This document shows, piece after piece, positions 1-9,108 of a stretch of 64,000 nt of DNA (the first letter of the stretch is position 1; each line of letters starts with the position of its first letter). The stretch is from Nostocales cyanobacterium HT-58-2 (lineage in GTDB: Bacteria; Cyanobacteriota; Cyanobacteriia; Cyanobacteriales; Nostocaceae): the NCBI GenBank assembly GCA_002163975.1, contig CP019636.1:1766001-1830000 (forward strand), written 5' to 3'. A program made the translations under genes and the position numbers. A model generated the notes under the pieces. That model ran no database searches and was not told the DNA's origin. It saw only the letters and a list, made by a program, of their open reading frames with translations.

Positions 1-293
1 GAACTGCGATCGCTAACTCTCAAGGTCAGGTCTGGATAAATCCCGAAAGTACTCCTGCTTTGGCGCGTGGTGGGAGTGGTGATGTATTAACTGGGCTTAT
101 GGGTGGATTATTGGCGCAAGCTTCTTCTAAAAAGATTTCTGTAGAGGAAATTGTGGCAACGGCTGCTTGGTGGCATGCTCAAGCAGGGATTTTAGCAGCA
201 CAAGAGCGGACAGAGTTGGGGGTAGACGCTCATACCCTGACAAATTACCTCATAGCTGTTTTAGCATCAAGCTTGACAAGATTCACAGATTAA
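1..293 (+). CDS. nnrD: ADP/ATP-dependent NAD(P)H-hydrate dehydratase, C-terminal part (5' end outside window)
   Basis: The reading frame is open from base 3 to the TAA at 291-293 and enters from outside the window. Visible near the start is the sequence ARGGSGDVLTGLMGGLLAQ, the GTGDVL-type phosphate and substrate loop of the YjeF C-terminal (ribokinase-fold) dehydratase, followed by an AA.WHA.AG..A motif typical of the last helices. The enzyme repairs the hydrated form of NADH or NADPH. In bacteria it is usually fused to an epimerase domain; whether that is so here cannot be seen. The catalytic Asp of the GSGD loop is present. Identification rests on this motif only, but it is characteristic. 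Confidence 0.85.
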   Translation, partial: TAIANSQGQVWINPESTPALARGGSGDVLTGLMGGLLAQASSKKISVEEIVATAAWWHAQAGILAAQERTELGVDAHTLTNYLIAVLASSLTRFTD

Positions 294-575
294 ACCCCTT
301 GCACGAATGCAAAACCTGCCCTCATGAGGGGGGGTTTCTCCCCGTTGTAGCAACTGCCGTCCCCCAACCCCTTCTTCTCCCAATTTTGGGAGAGGGATCT
401 AGGGTGTAATACCGTTTCACCTTAAGATTGATACAGATGGCAAGCTTCGGGAGCAGGGGAAGCAGAGGAAGCAGGGGGAGCAAGAAAAGTGATTTGTATC
501 AAGAATTTCGTGAAATGGTGTAAAGCTTTGCTCTCCAAAGAAGAGTGGGCACAGACTTATGCAAGAAGTCTAATG
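290..575. repeat. Composite repeat region with MITE-like outer ends, abutting the NRPS stop codon
   Basis: This gene-free stretch is a stack of repeats. Its ends are loosely inverted: TTAAACCCCTTGCACGAATG at the left, and the complement of TTAGACTTCTTGCATAAG at the right. The same pair of ends recurs at 30710-30842. Inside lie a short hairpin of the form CTCCCAA..TTGGGAG near 378-394 and a second inverted-repeat element (409-523). The right end supplies the TAG stop codon of the minus-strand gene that begins at 3398. Family membership is inferred from end similarity alone. Confidence 0.5.
409..523. repeat. Inner MITE-like element with terminal inverted repeats and a GGGAGCA/GGAAGCA minisatellite
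   Basis: The left end ATACCGTTTCACCTTAAG..TTGATACAGAT is inversely repeated at the right end (complement reads TTACACCATTTCACGAAAT..CTTGATACAAAT). Between them is a degenerate tandem run of seven- to nine-base units (GGGAGCA, GGGGAAGCA, GAGGAAGCA, GGGGGAGCA) at about 450-485. No open frame is present. The element appears to be inserted inside the larger repeat at 290-575. Confidence 0.55.
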
Positions 576-3398
576 CTTCACTGGAACCTTCATGGTGTAC
601 GCTTTGTCTAGGCAAAGCTTCAATTTCTCTGCCAGCACCTGTACATGGGGTTCATCGAGAAGTGTAAGGTGAGAGCCAGGAACATAATGCACATCTATTC
701 CTCCAGCGACTAACTCGCCCCAACCAAATAGCGGATCGTACTGCATACCGACAGCTGTATCCCGATTTTTATCCTCAGTCCGCAAAAGTGTCATTTGACC
801 AGGATATACCTGGAAGGCATATTGCCTTTGAGCTTGGTCATTAGCATCTATAATTTCTAAGTGCTGGTCACCATCAGGTAACTGCTCCGACTTTTCCAAC
901 AAACGCTTATATTTCTCTCTAATTTGGTATATTCCCCACTCACGCCAACCCCCTAGCTTTTGCTTAAGATAGACAGGTCCTTGTTGTAAAAAATTATTGA
1001 TATGCTCGAAAATTCGGATCAGGAAGGGGGCTCGCTTTTCAGTTCCAGGACGACTGGTATCAAGCATAACTAGAAGACCTATTTTCTCCCCTTGAGAGTA
1101 GAGTTGCTGAGCTATCTCGAAAGCAGCTATACCACCAAAGGAGTATCCTCCAATGAAATAAGGACCATAAGGTTGAATGGACTGGATTTCTCTAATATAA
1201 TGGGCTGCCATCTCTTCAAGCTGGGTGAATGGCGGTCGTTCTCCATCTAGTCCTTGTGGTTGTAGTCCATAAACTGGTTGGTCGGGTCCCATATGCAGTG
1301 CCAAGGCACGATAACATAAAATTTCCCCACCAAGGGGGTGTACAAAGAATAAAGGTGGTCGGGAACCATTGGGTTGAATTTTTACCAGGGATGACCAAAG
1401 AGCTTCTGATTTTTCCTGTCTTTGAGCTGCTGATAAGTCATCGACCAAAGCAAGATCGGATTTTAACCCCTGCTCATCAAGTGCTAGCACTTCTTGTTCG
1501 CGGAGCGTTTCGGCAAGAGCTTCCACTGTACCTGATTGGAGGAGCGTGGCTAGGGGAAGTTTTTTGCCAAACTTCTTCTCTATTTGAGCAAATAAGCTTA
1601 CGGCTAGCAAGGAATGCCCTCCCAAGTCAAAGAAGTTGTCCCTCACGCCAATCGGTTGAATGCCTAAAACTGCTTCCCAAATCTGCGAGATCTGTTGTTC
1701 TGCATCATTGCGAGGGGCAACAAATGTTGCTTCCAGCTCTTGCTTGTTTGCTTCAGGTGCAGGAAGGGCAAGGCGGTTTAGCTTGCCATTGGGTGTTAAA
1801 GGCAGGGTATCCAAAAATACAAAGGCACTAGGCAGCATATAATCGGGAACCTTATCCTGCAAATAGCGCCGCAGTTCGCTGGGAGTGGGTGCTGGCTCCC
1901 GACTGGGAACAATATAGGCAACCAGACGTTTGTCTCCCGGTATGTCCTCACGGGCAACCACTACAGCTTCTTTGACAGAATCATGATTCAGAAGCGCCAT
2001 CTCGATTTCACTGACTTCGATTCTGAAGCCTCTAATTTTCACCTGAAAGTCTTTTCGTCCCAGGTGTATCAGGCAGCCATCTGGCTCCATGCGTCCCAGA
2101 TCCCCCGTGCGATAAATTCGTTGACTTCCGCATAGTGGATCAGGCTGAAATGCTGTTTTTGTCAGTTCAGGCTTTTGCCAATAGCCTAAAGCTACGTATT
2201 CACTCTTGACGGCAATTTCACCAATAGAACCGCACTCAACTTCAACGCCTGCTTCATCAAGCAGCAGAATCTCTATACCTTCCACTGGGTAGCCAATCGG
2301 TACGGTACTGGTGTCGATCTGGGTGTTTTTGTCAACAATGAACTGCCGGACAGTTCCGGTTTCAGTGGCTCCCAGACCAACATACATGGCACAGTTTGAG
2401 GAGAAATATTTTTTGTAGAGATCTACATCTCTCCGTAAAACAGGTTCACCGCCAAATATGAGGACGCGAAGTTTGGGAAACTGCTGTTCTTCTGTAAGGA
2501 TGCCAACGAACTGTCGGAAGAGAGTCGCAACTGAATGGTAAATAGTGATTTCTTCTTGAATGAGCCAGTTGACTAAACTATTCAATCCCTCCTCTTTGAC
2601 GTTCAAAGGGTAGAGGGATGCACCATTAAGTAAGGCATTAGTGATGCCTCTCATTGCCCCCATAAAACCACAGGAATACAGAAGGGTTGAGCGGTCATTC
2701 GGGCTGATACACAAAGCGTTGGTATTATTCATACAATTATGCAGCACGTTGCGATGATTCTGCATAACTCCCTTTGGCTTCCCGGTTGAACCACTGGTAT
2801 AAATTATGTAAGCAATAGTATCAGGAGATACTTTTAAATCTAAATTATCTGTGGGAAGACTGAAATCAATATCATCAAGGTTCAATATTGGGCATTGCTC
2901 CTGAGCTAACTCACGGGCTAAAGCTAGATTTTTATTGTTGGTAACAATTAGAACTGCCTGTGAATCCTCAAGAATGTATGCAAGCCTGGTTTGGGGAGTT
3001 GAAGGGTCCATCGGTACATAGATTTTTCCTGTTTTCAAGACCCCAAACATGGCGGTAATAAAACTGGCACCTTCTAGCAACAGTGCGATAGCCCCTGTGG
3101 GGCGGTCGCTCTGCGCCATCGCTTCCTTTCCTTCTCCTCGCTGTGATAGGTGTGATACGATAGATCGTGCTAGACGATTAGCTTTTGTATTGAGCTGGTC
3201 ATATGTAAGTGTTTCGGTCTTGCTTTTAATCGCAATTGAGTTTGGATACCTATGAACTTGTTGTTCAAAACGACTTGCGATTGATTGCTCAATATCTTCT
3301 TTTTTGAATTCAATGAAGCCGTTGGGTGGGCTAATAAAACCGCTGGGAACAGGCTGCTTTTGTAGAAGCTCACAGGTGTGTCTGGAAGGATTGTTCAT
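570..3398 (-). CDS. Single-module NRPS-like synthetase, A-PCP-TE
   Basis: 942 aa. Order: N-terminal extension (1-40), adenylation domain (about 41-545; A3 YTSGSTGKPKG at 200, A7 YRTGDL at 429, A10 Lys in NGKLNR at 539), carrier protein (FFDLGGHSL, phosphopantetheine Ser 596) and thioesterase (GYSFGG, Ser 753; Asp near 780; His in VPGSHLTLL near the end). It activates a carboxylic acid as its adenylate, loads it on the PCP and releases it through the TE. There is no condensation domain. At the A4 position the usual FDxS is FMGAMR (245-250), so the Asp that binds an alpha-amino group is missing; the substrate is probably not an ordinary alpha-amino acid. The C-terminal part closely resembles those of the next two minus-strand genes. 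The start MNNPSRHTC is supported by its conservation at 9108. The TAG stop is supplied by repeat DNA. MysE-like or quinone-forming A-T-TE enzymes share this domain order, but no partner genes of those pathways are nearby. Product unknown. Confidence 0.9.
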   Translation of the reverse strand: MNNPSRHTCELLQKQPVPSGFISPPNGFIEFKKEDIEQSIASRFEQQVHRYPNSIAIKSKTETLTYDQLNTKANRLARSIVSHLSQRGEGKEAMAQSDRPTGAIALLLEGASFITAMFGVLKTGKIYVPMDPSTPQTRLAYILEDSQAVLIVTNNKNLALARELAQEQCPILNLDDIDFSLPTDNLDLKVSPDTIAYIIYTSGSTGKPKGVMQNHRNVLHNCMNNTNALCISPNDRSTLLYSCGFMGAMRGITNALLNGASLYPLNVKEEGLNSLVNWLIQEEITIYHSVATLFRQFVGILTEEQQFPKLRVLIFGGEPVLRRDVDLYKKYFSSNCAMYVGLGATETGTVRQFIVDKNTQIDTSTVPIGYPVEGIEILLLDEAGVEVECGSIGEIAVKSEYVALGYWQKPELTKTAFQPDPLCGSQRIYRTGDLGRMEPDGCLIHLGRKDFQVKIRGFRIEVSEIEMALLNHDSVKEAVVVAREDIPGDKRLVAYIVPSREPAPTPSELRRYLQDKVPDYMLPSAFVFLDTLPLTPNGKLNRLALPAPEANKQELEATFVAPRNDAEQQISQIWEAVLGIQPIGVRDNFFDLGGHSLLAVSLFAQIEKKFGKKLPLATLLQSGTVEALAETLREQEVLALDEQGLKSDLALVDDLSAAQRQEKSEALWSSLVKIQPNGSRPPLFFVHPLGGEILCYRALALHMGPDQPVYGLQPQGLDGERPPFTQLEEMAAHYIREIQSIQPYGPYFIGGYSFGGIAAFEIAQQLYSQGEKIGLLVMLDTSRPGTEKRAPFLIRIFEHINNFLQQGPVYLKQKLGGWREWGIYQIREKYKRLLEKSEQLPDGDQHLEIIDANDQAQRQYAFQVYPGQMTLLRTEDKNRDTAVGMQYDPLFGWGELVAGGIDVHYVPGSHLTLLDEPHVQVLAEKLKLCLDKAYTMKVPVKH

Positions 3399-3926
3399 TG
3401 ATATCCTAAAAATTGTGAGTGATTGTGTTAGCTAGTTCTGCAAGTGTGGGAGTTTAAAGAAAAAAGCGAAAAGATAACCTCAGTTGTATATGTGCAAGCA
3501 CTCGCTTGAGGTTTAAGCCGAGAGAATAAAATATCCTCTCCACTGCAAGAATTGATTTTGGATGCACGCTGGTTTATCTTGAAATCTCAGATTATGCTTG
3601 ACTATGCTGCCACAGTAATTCTAGATACCTTAAATTTGGCTCTAGTTCACAAAGATAGATACACTCTGTGTCTTCTCTCTACCATGTCTTACTTATGAGT
3701 AGGTGTTTTTCTTGTATCTAAAAGAACAGATTTTCCCTGATTTTCTAAATATATAATCTTAAAACTTTTAAGTAAAATTGTCGCTACAAAGTAGCAAGTT
3801 TTTATACAATCTTTATCTTTTCTTTCATACGAAAGCATGAGAGAAAGACACGGAGAGGGAAGTGCCCTTTTGAGTACCCTTCCTTCTCGCCGTGTCTTCT
3901 TCGCTTGTAGATGTAGTAGGTTCTAA
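3399..3926 (-). promoter_or_regulatory. Leader/intergenic region upstream of the A-PCP-TE gene, homologous to 9109-9500
   Basis: No gene is seen in this 528-bp stretch. From 3391 to about 3720 it aligns by eye with 9101 to about 9420; for example both contain TTGTGTTAGCTAGTTCTGCAAG and CTCGCTTGAGGTTT. A small hairpin GCTAC-AAA-GTAGC (3783-3795), flanked by AATCTT..AAGTAAAA and ATACAATCTTTAT, matches the hairpin-plus-flank blocks at 9454-9490 and 14486-14526. I infer duplicated regulatory DNA for the NRPS-like genes. No convincing -35/-10 pair was singled out. Confidence 0.55.
3845..3898 (-). terminator. Hairpin terminator after the A-KR-PCP-TE gene
   Basis: AAGACACGG at 3845-3853 pairs with CCGTGTCTT at 3890-3898, and the stem continues imperfectly through GAGAGGGAAG / CTTCCTTCTC. 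It lies about 30 bases past the stop of the minus-strand gene ending at 3927. The T-run after the stem is weak, so it may be a general hairpin repeat used as a terminator. Confidence 0.5.
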
Positions 3927-6900
3927 TTACAATGGCAATGATACTTGAGTTGTTGTATGCGCCTTCTCCAAGCAAAGCTTCAATTTCTCTGCAAGCACCT
4001 GTACCTCAGGTTCATCGAGGATGGAAAGATGAGAGCCAGGAAGATGATAGACATCTATTCCTCCAGTTACTAAATCACCCCAACCAAAGAGCGGATCGTA
4101 TATGTCGCCTACAGCGTCAGTCCGAGTTTTATCGTCAGTCCGCAAGAGAGTCATGCAACCAGGATAAGCTTGGAAAGTATACTCACGCAGAGCTTGGTCA
4201 TTAGCGCCTAGAACGTCTAAATGCTTGTCACCCTCAGGTAAGTGCTCCGACTTTTCCAACAAACGCTTGTATTTGTCTCGGATATGGTAAGTGCCCCACT
4301 CACGCCAGCCTACAAGCTTTCGTTGCAGGTAGGCAGGTCCTTGTTGTATGAGATTATTTATATGCAGGAAAAATCTTAGCACAAAGGGCAATCGCTTCTC
4401 ACTACCCGGACGATTGGTATCAATCATAGCTAGAATACTCACTTCCTCACCTTGAGAGTGAAGTTGCTGTGCCATTTCGTAGGCAACTATACCCCCAAAA
4501 GAGTACCCTGCCAAATAATATGGACCTTTGGGTTGAACACTTTGGATTGCTTTAATGTAAAGCGCTGCCATGTCTTCCACGCGAGTTAATAAAGGCTGTT
4601 CACCATCTAGTCCTACTGGTTGTAGCCCATAAACTGGTTGTTCTGGTCCGAGATGTACAGCCAAAGGACGGTAACATAGGATTTCTCCACCAAGAGGATG
4701 GATACAGAACAAAGGTGGCTTAGAACCTTTGGGTTGAATTTCTACCAGAGAAGACCAAATAGTTGTTGATGTGTCTTGAGTCTTTTCTGATAGCACCTGA
4801 TTGCTAACGAATAACTCTTTTTCTTGGGAGATCTTCTTCGCAAGAGCTTCCACAGTACCTGATGGAAAGAGGGAGGCGAGAGGAAGCTTGATGCTGAATG
4901 TCTGCTCAATGTCTGAAAACAGTCGCACAGCTAGTAGCGAAGTTCCTCCCAACTCAAAAAAGTTGTCGTAGATCCCGACTTGCGGCAGATTCAACACTTG
5001 TTGCCAAATACTGGTAAGTTGTTGTTCTAACTCAGTTCTGGGGGCAACATACTCAGTAATCGTCTGTTGTCCTGTAACTGCCAGCCGCTTACAGTCAATT
5101 TTACCTGTGTCTGTTAGCGGTATTTCTTGAACCTGGAGGAAACCACAGGAACTTCGCGTTCCAAAGCGATCGCACACTTCTAGTTTTTGCAACTTGGCAA
5201 CCGAAACCTGGTCAGTGTGCGCAGTGAAATATGCAGATAATTTCTGGACACGATGGGATTTGGTCTGCATATGGCGTCGGACATGAGGGTTGGTTCCATT
5301 TAATCCGACAATCAGATGCGCTGGCTTATGGTGCAAGCTAGCAAGGAAGGAATTCAATCCCTGCTCTTTCGACATGACTTCACGACCTTGAGCAAGACGT
5401 GAATCCCGATATTCATAACCACGGCTGATACCTGTTCCGCCCCATGTACTTGAACCAAAGCAATAACTTTGCAACCCACTGTTGTATCTCTGGTAATGCC
5501 AAAAGCCGTCAAGGAAACTATTAGCGGCGGCATAGGCACCCACATTAAACACTCCAAAAAAACTGATGACTGAAGAAAAGCTGATAAAGACACTGTTTGG
5601 CTGGTTCTTAAGGAGTTGATGCAGTACCCAGGTTCCCAATACTTTGGGACGAAGTGTTGTCGCTAAACTATTTTGCGTTTCCTCAATCACCAAACGCTCT
5701 TGACCAATCCCTGCTAGATGGACTACCCCATCCAACTCGCATTGCCAGTGGGACTTAGCTTGAGCAACGACTTGTTGCAACTGAGTCAAATCACAAATAT
5801 CAACGGCTTGGTAAAGAACTTCTCCTCCAAGCTCCTCTAAGGACAAGTAAGCTTTGATACGTGTGGATACAGCATCCCCTTGCTTTAGGTGCTCTTCCCA
5901 TGTACTTCTTTCTGGCAGAGGAGTCCTGCCTAGCAACAATAGTCGAGCTTGGTAGTGTTGCAGCAGATATCGAGCAATCTCTATGCCAATTTCACCCAGA
6001 CCACCGCTGAGTAAATACATCCCGCCGTGCTTGAAGGGTAATTCCTGCTTTTGCTCCTGCCGGATGTCAACTTTCTCTAAACGGGGGACTAAACGTTGCC
6101 CGTCACGGTAGGCGACCTCTCGTTCCCTCTGAATGATTTGAAGTTCTCGCAGAACATAAGCAGCATTGGCGTCGCCCTGTTCTGCAGATAAATCAATATG
6201 GCGACAGTCTAACCAGGGCATTTCCTGAGGAATTGTTTTAATCAAGCCAAGTAACGGTGTTTTCTCGTAAGCAATCTCGTCTTCTGGCTTTGTGGGCTGT
6301 GTGTAGCTGGAAATCACAGACAACCGTACGTTTGTCTTTGAACCTTGGATTTTTGAGAGTGCTTGGACTAAGAACAGCAGACTGTAGACTCCACATTCTT
6401 GTGCCTGCTCCAGCGCCTCCAGGCTGGAAACTTCTCCCTCATACTCACCATAAGTCCACAGATGCAGAATCTGATCGATTTGAAGATTTGCTTGTTTTAG
6501 AGACTCAAAGAGCTGCTGATAATGCTCAGGATTCTTAGGATCGATGGAATAAGAGTTGTCACTGAGTTGAGCAAAGTCTGATCCGACCTCGACAGTCACG
6601 CACGGCGCATTGCTCTGACCCAATTGCGCACATAGGCGCAGACCTAATCCCAAGTGATCGTGGAACACCAGAGACTGACTCATTTTTGGTTGAGTGGTGA
6701 TGGTGACCGCTTCTTTCCGACGCCAAATCTTTTTGTAGAACCAGTCTGGAAGCGTGTTGGCATTGCCAGTGAGGATGTCAATCTGTTTGACAATTGCGTT
6801 AAATTCACCTGCTTCAAAGCGCTTTTTCAGTTGCGATCGCTGGATCTTCCCAATTGCAGTTTTAGGTATAGCTTTCTTCTCAACAGGAATGAGATAAGCC

Positions 6901-8987
6901 GGATTCACTCTTATCTCGCGAACAACGTTCCCCCGGATTTCCTTGAGCAATTCTGCTAATTGGTTGTCATCAGTCAAGGGAGTATGGAAAAAAATGACTA
7001 ATTGGTCAGTATCGCCTTCGGGATCTCGGACTGCACAGGCAGCAGTATAAGAAACTTCCACCCCATCAACTGCCTCGACGACCGCTTCGATTTCATGACT
7101 GTAGTGATTCAGACCGTTGATGATGATGACATCTTTCTGCCGACCAGTGATAGTGAGACGCCCTTGATGGAGAAACCCCAAATCTCCTGTCTTCAACCAT
7201 CCATCCTCGGTAAACGCCTCTTGGTTGAGTTCAGGATTTTGATAGTACCCATAGGTAATCATCGGTCCAGAAATCTGCAACTGACCAATTGTATCCTCTT
7301 GTACCACTTCCCCTTGGGTATTGACAATACGCATTTTAAAACCGGGGATGGGCGCGCCTACTTCCACAAAAGGATAGTCATCCGATGGTAAATTCAACAA
7401 ATACCGATGTGAGAATGTCACGCCTGCACAAGTCTCGGTCATACCCCAAGCTGAATGCATAGCTTCAGGAGATAGTCCGTGAGGCGCAAGCAACTCTAAA
7501 AACCTTTTTGCTGTCTTAGGCACAATCGCTTCAGCCACCGACAACAGAGATTTCACTGTAGATAAATTCCAACTGCGTTGCTGAATGGCTTCTGCCTGAG
7601 CGTTAACTAATCCTAGGGCGAAATTAGGTGCCCAAGCGAATGTGACTCGATATTGCTCAATCCAATCCAACCACCTCAGTGGATTTTCTAACACAGCTTC
7701 TGCAGGAACGTGGATCTGTTGGGAACCAACATAGATGTCGCGAATAGAACAGCGAACAAGGCTACCTACGTGATCTAAGTTCAACCAATTCAATGAAACA
7801 TCTTCACGCCTGAAACCGTTCATCTGAGCGCTTGCAGACACATTGCTCAAGATGTTACGGTGGCTGAGCATCACACCTTTAGGAATGCCCGTGCTGCCAG
7901 AAGTCAGAATTAATACAGCCAAATCATCAGGCTGACTGATATGCCAGTTTTGGTCAGGTTTACATAAGCATAAATGCTCAATCGTTTCGACTTTAAAGTT
8001 TTCCAGACCCAAAAGGTTAGACAAGGAACGCACACCAGGAGCCAATTCTGCATTCGTTAGGATGAGGGGTTGCTCCAATATCTGCCAAGCATTGTGTAGC
8101 TTTTGAACAGTCGTGTTGACTGATTCATAAGTTGGAGCAGTCGATATTGGTACAGGGACAAAACCTCCTAAGATACAGCCCCAGAAAGCAGGGATGAAAT
8201 CCCAATTTTGGTTTAGCTGGAAAATCACTTTATCTTGAGGTTTCAAACCCAGCTTGCGTAGTCCTGCTAGAATTCGCTCCGCTTCCTTCAATAAATCCCC
8301 ATAGGACTGTACAATCTCAGAACCATCAGCCTGGAGGTAAACAATTCCTTTTTCTGGTACCTGAAGCACTGTGCGTTGTAGAGCTGCTGCCAGAGTGCTC
8401 GGATGATCTGCTTCCTCCAGCAGTGGCTCACCATAACTCATAGCTAACGCCTTCGATTCCTGCTGTTGTTGTAGTACCGCAACAGTGTTAACTAAAGAAG
8501 TGGGCAGGAATTCTGCAAGCAATTTTTCTTGATTGACATTCTCTGTTACACCCTTACCTTTGTGGTCAGGGAGCAGATCTGATAGATGTAGAGGAAGAAG
8601 TTTCTCTTTATACTCTTGAACTATGACTGCCGCCTGCTCGACTTCTGGCACAGATCGCAGTTCCTCTTGCCATCGCTGCACTAAGTTTGAGTCGATCGCT
8701 TCCAAATCAAATAAAGCTTGTTCATCCACCAAACCTTGGTCAGTCAAGGGCAGGGCAGACACCGGGACGTAGGCGCTTGGAACTATAGCAGCAGGCAACA
8801 CGGCTTGTAAGTGGGATTGTAGCTGCTCTAACGAAAATGTTCCTGCTGAGACTATATAAGCAACTAGCTCTCGTTTAGAAGATTCCGCTTCCCGGACTAG
8901 CACGACACAGTCATCAATCAGCGGATAGTCCAGTAGAACTGATTCCACGATTTGCTTATCTGTGATATTATTGATAGTTACTTCCAT
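3927..8987 (-). CDS. NRPS-like module with split pseudo-adenylation domain: psiA-A-KR-psiA-PCP-TE
   Basis: 1686 aa from the chosen ATG. Residues 1-100 look like an isolated A-domain C-terminal lobe. A full acyl-adenylating domain follows (about 195-745; LTSGSTGIPKG at 361, LDHVG at 404, GWLKTGDL at 596, Lys 714 in GKIQR). Then come a ketoreductase (about 770-1235; GGLGEIG at 995, SFSSV Ser 1138/1139, AYAAAN Tyr 1152), a second isolated A-lobe (about 1240-1305, TGKID), a PCP (LGGTSLL, Ser 1350) and a TE (GYSFGG, Ser 1496). Two A-like fragments separated by about 1,140 residues and flanking an intact A and KR match the published layout of alpha-keto-acid modules in depsipeptide synthetases. I infer activation of an alpha-keto acid, reduction to the alpha-hydroxy acyl thioester, and release by the TE. 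The start at 8987 is chosen because TTAGGAGG sits 6-13 bases upstream; a longer in-frame start at 9083 has no such support. No KS, AT or C domain is present. Confidence 0.88.
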   Translation of the reverse strand: MEVTINNITDKQIVESVLLDYPLIDDCVVLVREAESSKRELVAYIVSAGTFSLEQLQSHLQAVLPAAIVPSAYVPVSALPLTDQGLVDEQALFDLEAIDSNLVQRWQEELRSVPEVEQAAVIVQEYKEKLLPLHLSDLLPDHKGKGVTENVNQEKLLAEFLPTSLVNTVAVLQQQQESKALAMSYGEPLLEEADHPSTLAAALQRTVLQVPEKGIVYLQADGSEIVQSYGDLLKEAERILAGLRKLGLKPQDKVIFQLNQNWDFIPAFWGCILGGFVPVPISTAPTYESVNTTVQKLHNAWQILEQPLILTNAELAPGVRSLSNLLGLENFKVETIEHLCLCKPDQNWHISQPDDLAVLILTSGSTGIPKGVMLSHRNILSNVSASAQMNGFRREDVSLNWLNLDHVGSLVRCSIRDIYVGSQQIHVPAEAVLENPLRWLDWIEQYRVTFAWAPNFALGLVNAQAEAIQQRSWNLSTVKSLLSVAEAIVPKTAKRFLELLAPHGLSPEAMHSAWGMTETCAGVTFSHRYLLNLPSDDYPFVEVGAPIPGFKMRIVNTQGEVVQEDTIGQLQISGPMITYGYYQNPELNQEAFTEDGWLKTGDLGFLHQGRLTITGRQKDVIIINGLNHYSHEIEAVVEAVDGVEVSYTAACAVRDPEGDTDQLVIFFHTPLTDDNQLAELLKEIRGNVVREIRVNPAYLIPVEKKAIPKTAIGKIQRSQLKKRFEAGEFNAIVKQIDILTGNANTLPDWFYKKIWRRKEAVTITTQPKMSQSLVFHDHLGLGLRLCAQLGQSNAPCVTVEVGSDFAQLSDNSYSIDPKNPEHYQQLFESLKQANLQIDQILHLWTYGEYEGEVSSLEALEQAQECGVYSLLFLVQALSKIQGSKTNVRLSVISSYTQPTKPEDEIAYEKTPLLGLIKTIPQEMPWLDCRHIDLSAEQGDANAAYVLRELQIIQREREVAYRDGQRLVPRLEKVDIRQEQKQELPFKHGGMYLLSGGLGEIGIEIARYLLQHYQARLLLLGRTPLPERSTWEEHLKQGDAVSTRIKAYLSLEELGGEVLYQAVDICDLTQLQQVVAQAKSHWQCELDGVVHLAGIGQERLVIEETQNSLATTLRPKVLGTWVLHQLLKNQPNSVFISFSSVISFFGVFNVGAYAAANSFLDGFWHYQRYNSGLQSYCFGSSTWGGTGISRGYEYRDSRLAQGREVMSKEQGLNSFLASLHHKPAHLIVGLNGTNPHVRRHMQTKSHRVQKLSAYFTAHTDQVSVAKLQKLEVCDRFGTRSSCGFLQVQEIPLTDTGKIDCKRLAVTGQQTITEYVAPRTELEQQLTSIWQQVLNLPQVGIYDNFFELGGTSLLAVRLFSDIEQTFSIKLPLASLFPSGTVEALAKKISQEKELFVSNQVLSEKTQDTSTTIWSSLVEIQPKGSKPPLFCIHPLGGEILCYRPLAVHLGPEQPVYGLQPVGLDGEQPLLTRVEDMAALYIKAIQSVQPKGPYYLAGYSFGGIVAYEMAQQLHSQGEEVSILAMIDTNRPGSEKRLPFVLRFFLHINNLIQQGPAYLQRKLVGWREWGTYHIRDKYKRLLEKSEHLPEGDKHLDVLGANDQALREYTFQAYPGCMTLLRTDDKTRTDAVGDIYDPLFGWGDLVTGGIDVYHLPGSHLSILDEPEVQVLAEKLKLCLEKAHTTTQVSLPL

Positions 8988-9000
8988 AGCGATCGCCCTC

Positions 9001-9108
9001 CTAATCTTGTTTTGTGAATTCGATGAAGCCGTTGGACAGACTAGTGGAACAATTGTCAACAAGATGCTTTTGTGGAAGAGCACAGGTGTGTCTGGAAGGA
9101 TTGTTCAT
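9001..9108 (-). pseudogene. Fossil N-terminus of an A-PCP-TE gene, now a 35-codon leader ORF
   Basis: It begins ATGAACAATCCTTCCAGACA, like the gene starting at 3398, and encodes MNNPSRHTCALPQK..NGFIEFTKQD then TAG. The gene at 3398 encodes MNNPSRHTCELLQK..NGFIEFKKED and continues. The frame is intact from start to stop, and the TAG overlaps the Shine-Dalgarno TTAGGAGG of the next gene, whose ATG is 13 bases further on. It could therefore be translated and coupled to the downstream gene. I interpret it as a remnant left when the central part of a duplicated gene was replaced. Similarity and frame are seen; coupling is inferred. Confidence 0.7.

Noticed and set aside
430..485. CRISPR-like or coding repeat
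   Set aside because: The GGGAGCA/GGAAGCA units are 7-9 bases with no spacers; low-complexity minisatellite.
1229..1831. Open frame on the plus strand inside the A-PCP-TE gene
   Set aside because: Antisense to a strongly conserved A-PCP-TE sequence; the protein has no recognisable motif.
8988..9083. Longer in-frame start for the KR-containing NRPS-like gene at 9083
   Set aside because: No ribosome site, and the extra residues are an out-of-frame reading of the fossil N-terminus; AGGAGG is placed for the ATG at 8987.
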